Positions 5,799 to 7,730 of a stretch of 7,730 nt of DNA are shown piece after piece. The stretch is taken from NCBI GenBank assembly GCA_009780795.1, contig WQZJ01000055.1, positions 1 to 7,730 on the forward strand, written 5' to 3'. Each line of letters opens with the position of its first letter. Position 1 is the stretch's first letter. The notes under the pieces were generated by a model. It was given only the letters and a program-made list of their open reading frames with translations, did no database searches and had not been told where the DNA came from. The DNA is from Methanomassiliicoccaceae archaeon (GTDB taxonomy: Archaea; Thermoplasmatota; Thermoplasmata; Methanomassiliicoccales; Methanomethylophilaceae). The translations under genes and the position numbers were made by a program.

Positions 5799-6605
5799 AT
5801 GGGCGCGGATAGGAAACAGAAGATCAAAGAAATGAGATCGTCGTGTATATCGGAATATCACGATTGGCCTGCGCTCGATCGGTGGTTCTATGTAAACATA
5901 GGTTTTCTCTTCACACGCCTGTTCGTCAGAACGAGAATAACTCCCAACCAGATAACCGCATTGTGGGGAATGATGATGATCGTCTCATCTTTACTGTTCC
6001 TGTTCGAATCTAAGTGGTTGCATGTGCTGGGAGCGGTAGGATGGATATTGGCATATTCGCTGGACTCCACCGACGGACAAGTCGCCAGATATAAGAAGAT
6101 ATTCTCCAAGCGTGGCGTTTTTCTGGACGATGTTAATCACTCTATCTCTTGGTTCCTTTTACCATTCTGTATCGGTTTCGGTCAATATCTGAGCAGCGGT
6201 GAGATACTGAACGCCGTGTTCGGAACGATAGCCGGTATGTCCATGCTGCTTCTGGGGATGGTGACGTACCTGTACATTCTGACAGGCCCGAACCCGGACA
6301 AGAACGCATCGGCGGAGATAACGGAAAGCGCGCTCAAGAAGAAGAGGAGGCACGCACTGATAAGGAGCATAAGCCCGTTCACGTTCGTGAATCTATTCAT
6401 CGTGATACTCATTGCGGCGTCACTCGATCTTATGGTGTTCTTGACCGGTATGCAGAATCTCATATTCACCGATGGATTGTTCTGGATGACAAGCTTCCTG
6501 TCGATGCTGATCTTCGCGTGTGCGACGGTCTATCTCACGGGTCTGATCGCAAGGATAGTTAAGTTATATAGAAAATTCGAACCGAGGAGAACGGATATAG
6601 AGTAA
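5799..6605 (+). CDS. CDP-alcohol phosphotransferase family membrane enzyme, paralog 2
   Basis: This 268-residue membrane enzyme is a clear paralog of the preceding gene. The two share RKQ near the N-terminus, TRITPNQIT, GAVGW, VARYKK, SKRGVFLD, GTxAG and WMTSFLS blocks in the same order. The signature is DSTDGQVAR (89-97), G106, D110, H114, again with His at the fourth Asp position. The most divergent parts are residues about 13-30 and the polar loop about 164-188 (GPNPDKN... with KKKRR), which may set substrate choice or membrane orientation. I chose the ATG at 5799 because it aligns with the paralog's MDSERKQ start and follows a TATA box. A TTG at 5760 would add 13 residues without support. 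The C-terminus is short, basic then acidic (YRKFEPRRTDIE). It probably transfers a phospho-alcohol from a CDP-linked donor. Neither donor nor acceptor can be assigned. Confidence 0.92.
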   Translation: MGADRKQKIKEMRSSCISEYHDWPALDRWFYVNIGFLFTRLFVRTRITPNQITALWGMMMIVSSLLFLFESKWLHVLGAVGWILAYSLDSTDGQVARYKKIFSKRGVFLDDVNHSISWFLLPFCIGFGQYLSSGEILNAVFGTIAGMSMLLLGMVTYLYILTGPNPDKNASAEITESALKKKRRHALIRSISPFTFVNLFIVILIAASLDLMVFLTGMQNLIFTDGLFWMTSFLSMLIFACATVYLTGLIARIVKLYRKFEPRRTDIE

Positions 6606-6643
6606 GATAAAAACGGCCAGCCGATGCCATGGAGAGTGTTTAT

Positions 6644-6680
6644 GTTCGTGCACCATTCGGCTAAAATAATTCACACGAAC
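6644..6680. repeat. Inverted repeat in the convergent gap
   Basis: GTTCGTG (6644-6650) and CACGAAC (6674-6680) form a perfect 7-bp inverted repeat with a 23-nt AT-rich loop, between the convergent genes ending at 6605 and 6783. It could be a protein-binding site or an RNA hairpin at the 3' end of either transcript. The remainder of this 177-bp gap includes an AT-rich patch at 6702-6717 that reads T-rich on the minus strand and could help terminate the membrane-protein transcript. Confidence 0.3.
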
Positions 6681-6782
6681 GCAGATCATTCTGACAGCTA
6701 AGAAATTAAAGTTTAAGGAGTTTGGAGGGAAACGACGCACGAAACCATATCGGTGCAAAACAAGCACGATACGGAATATCGT

Positions 6783-7580
6783 TCAGTCACGGAAGATCCC
6801 GTCAGGCTTGGATGCCCTCGTTCCCTCTTTGCTCTCGTTGATAGCCTTACTTATCAGAAGAATCTCATCAGGCGTGAGCTCACCGTACTCCGCAGCCGAT
6901 ATTTTGCCACGAACTCTATCACACACTCTGTCAATCGCATCCCTGTCCGCGATACCGAGCTTCGAGCACACGATGCCTATGACCTTCTTCGTCTCATCGG
7001 CACCTATGATCGCTTTGGCGATGTTCTTCACAGCCTTGGCATCAAGGATCCCGTTGGCCATGAACTGCGTTATCAGATACATCGGCACGGCAGCGAAGAA
7101 TGATATGCCGAACCCGACCAGCACATACATTATCGACGGGTCAAGCAGAACGTCGGTATATTTCATGATGAGAATCATCAGACTGAGACTGAACAGAACG
7201 TTCAGAACCGATCCGCCGAACCAAAACACGACCACCGCCGGATCGAACCGCATCTTCGGGTCAGTGAACGCCTGCGTTTCTTTGTATTCTTTCAAAGCCT
7301 CTCTCACGACGTCCTTCTTCTTTCTCGTGTAACGTCCGTAGAACAGAAGCCCTATGACGATCATGGAGGAAAGCATCATAACGGCCACCGTCCAAATGAA
7401 AACCTCTTCGGGGATTAGTGTATCTATCATATTCTTACCTCGAGCCCCGCCTATCAATGAGATGAGCATGTACGTACTGAACCATCCGCTCACGGCGAGA
7501 TACGTCCACATGAAGATCCATACCTTCGCCAGCGCCGGAAGCGACACGAACATGTCATCGAATTTTGAAGACGATGACAT
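6783..7580 (-). CDS. Unrecognised four-helix membrane protein with cytosolic C-terminal domain
   Basis: I do not recognise this 265-residue protein. Four hydrophobic segments are visible: about residues 16-42 (ALAKVWIFMWTYLAV...), 58-81, 115-139 and 147-172. A polar, strongly charged loop (83-112, RKKKDVVREALKEYKE) separates helices 2 and 3 and is likely cytosolic by the positive-inside rule, which would also place the C-terminus in the cytosol. Residues 175-265 form a soluble, probably helical region with two cysteines (C205, C220) and many charges (SKLGIADRDAIDRVCDRVRG). There is no signal peptide, no enzyme motif and no transporter signature. The ATG at 7580 lies directly downstream of a TATA box at leaderless distance. 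It is convergent with the CDP-alcohol phosphotransferase genes and on its own transcript, so a shared function is only a possibility. Confidence 0.85.
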   Translation of the reverse strand: MSSSSKFDDMFVSLPALAKVWIFMWTYLAVSGWFSTYMLISLIGGARGKNMIDTLIPEEVFIWTVAVMMLSSMIVIGLLFYGRYTRKKKDVVREALKEYKETQAFTDPKMRFDPAVVVFWFGGSVLNVLFSLSLMILIMKYTDVLLDPSIMYVLVGFGISFFAAVPMYLITQFMANGILDAKAVKNIAKAIIGADETKKVIGIVCSKLGIADRDAIDRVCDRVRGKISAAEYGELTPDEILLISKAINESKEGTRASKPDGIFRD

Positions 7581-7600
7581 GTTTACTTGAAAATGCGTTA

Positions 7601-7610
7601 TTAATTAAAC
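7601..7610 (-). promoter_or_regulatory. TATA box for the membrane protein, leaderless transcript
   Basis: The minus strand reads GTTTAATTAA, with its centre about 25 nt before the ATG at 7580 and no ribosome binding site between them. This is the expected layout of a leaderless archaeal mRNA. Beyond it, bases 7611-7730 hold no supported gene. A pyrimidine-rich patch on the minus strand (about 7676-7694) might be the terminator of a gene lying outside the window. Confidence 0.6.
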
Positions 7611-7730
7611 CTGACTTTGACAGGATGAGATGTAAAACGTAGTGCTGGCAGTCATTTGATCGGGCGGTCATCGGACGCAAAGAAGAAAGAAGCGTTCTGA
7701 GATGTCGGTCCTATGCACAAACAAACACGA

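Noticed and set aside
6753..7103. Plus-strand 116-codon ORF with GTG start and an upstream GGAGGG
   Set aside because: It is antisense to the conserved-looking C-terminal domain of the membrane protein, its translation has no recognisable feature, and the purine tract is too far from the GTG.
1..7730. CRISPR array, tRNA or rRNA genes, insertion sequences
   Set aside because: No regularly spaced repeats, no tRNA-like cloverleaf or rRNA segments, and no transposase or terminal repeats were seen on reading both strands.
7676..7730. Gene fragments at the right edge
   Set aside because: Only short open frames of about 10 to 25 codons reach the edge, with no start context or recognisable sequence.

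Overview
The window is archaeal. Three genes encode archaeal/eukaryotic-type ribosomal stalk proteins (L1, L10/P0 and P1/L12). Start sites have either GGAGG-type ribosome binding sites or TATA-like boxes about 25 nt upstream of the start codon, as expected for leaderless archaeal mRNAs. Base composition is moderate to fairly high in GC inside genes, and gaps between genes are AT-richer. A euryarchaeon, possibly of the Thermoplasmata/Methanomassiliicoccales group, would fit. That assignment is inference from protein style only and was not tested by search.

Layout. (1) Bases 2-370, plus strand: the C-terminal part of a class I SAM-dependent methyltransferase whose start lies left of the window. 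(2) Bases 491-2470, minus strand: the ribosomal operon, transcribed L1 -> L10 -> P1, with a TATA box at about 2541-2550, a leader of roughly 50 nt and tight intergenic spacing. L1 uses a TTG start and a TAG stop. (3) Bases 2643-3287, minus strand: a complete class I methyltransferase. (4) Bases 3466-4676, plus strand: two overlapping genes, a SerB-like HAD phosphatase and a MobA/LicC-like nucleotidyltransferase. (5) Bases 4890-5687 and 5799-6605, plus strand: two tandem paralogous CDP-alcohol phosphotransferases (integral membrane proteins). (6) Bases 6783-7580, minus strand, convergent: an unrecognised protein with four predicted membrane segments and an apparently leaderless promoter. The last 150 bases hold its promoter and nothing else I can support.

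The interesting part is 3466-6605. A phosphatase, a nucleotidyltransferase and two CDP-alcohol phosphotransferases sit together, the set expected for a pathway that activates a small phosphorylated alcohol with a nucleotide, transfers it and removes a phosphate. Such a pathway could make a polar lipid head group or a phosphodiester solute (compare di-myo-inositol phosphate synthesis). One methyltransferase lies divergently beside it and another about 3 kb away at the window edge. Both CDP-alcohol phosphotransferases carry the same change in their active-site signature: the fourth conserved Asp, usually assigned as the catalytic base, is His. The substrate cannot be told from the sequence.
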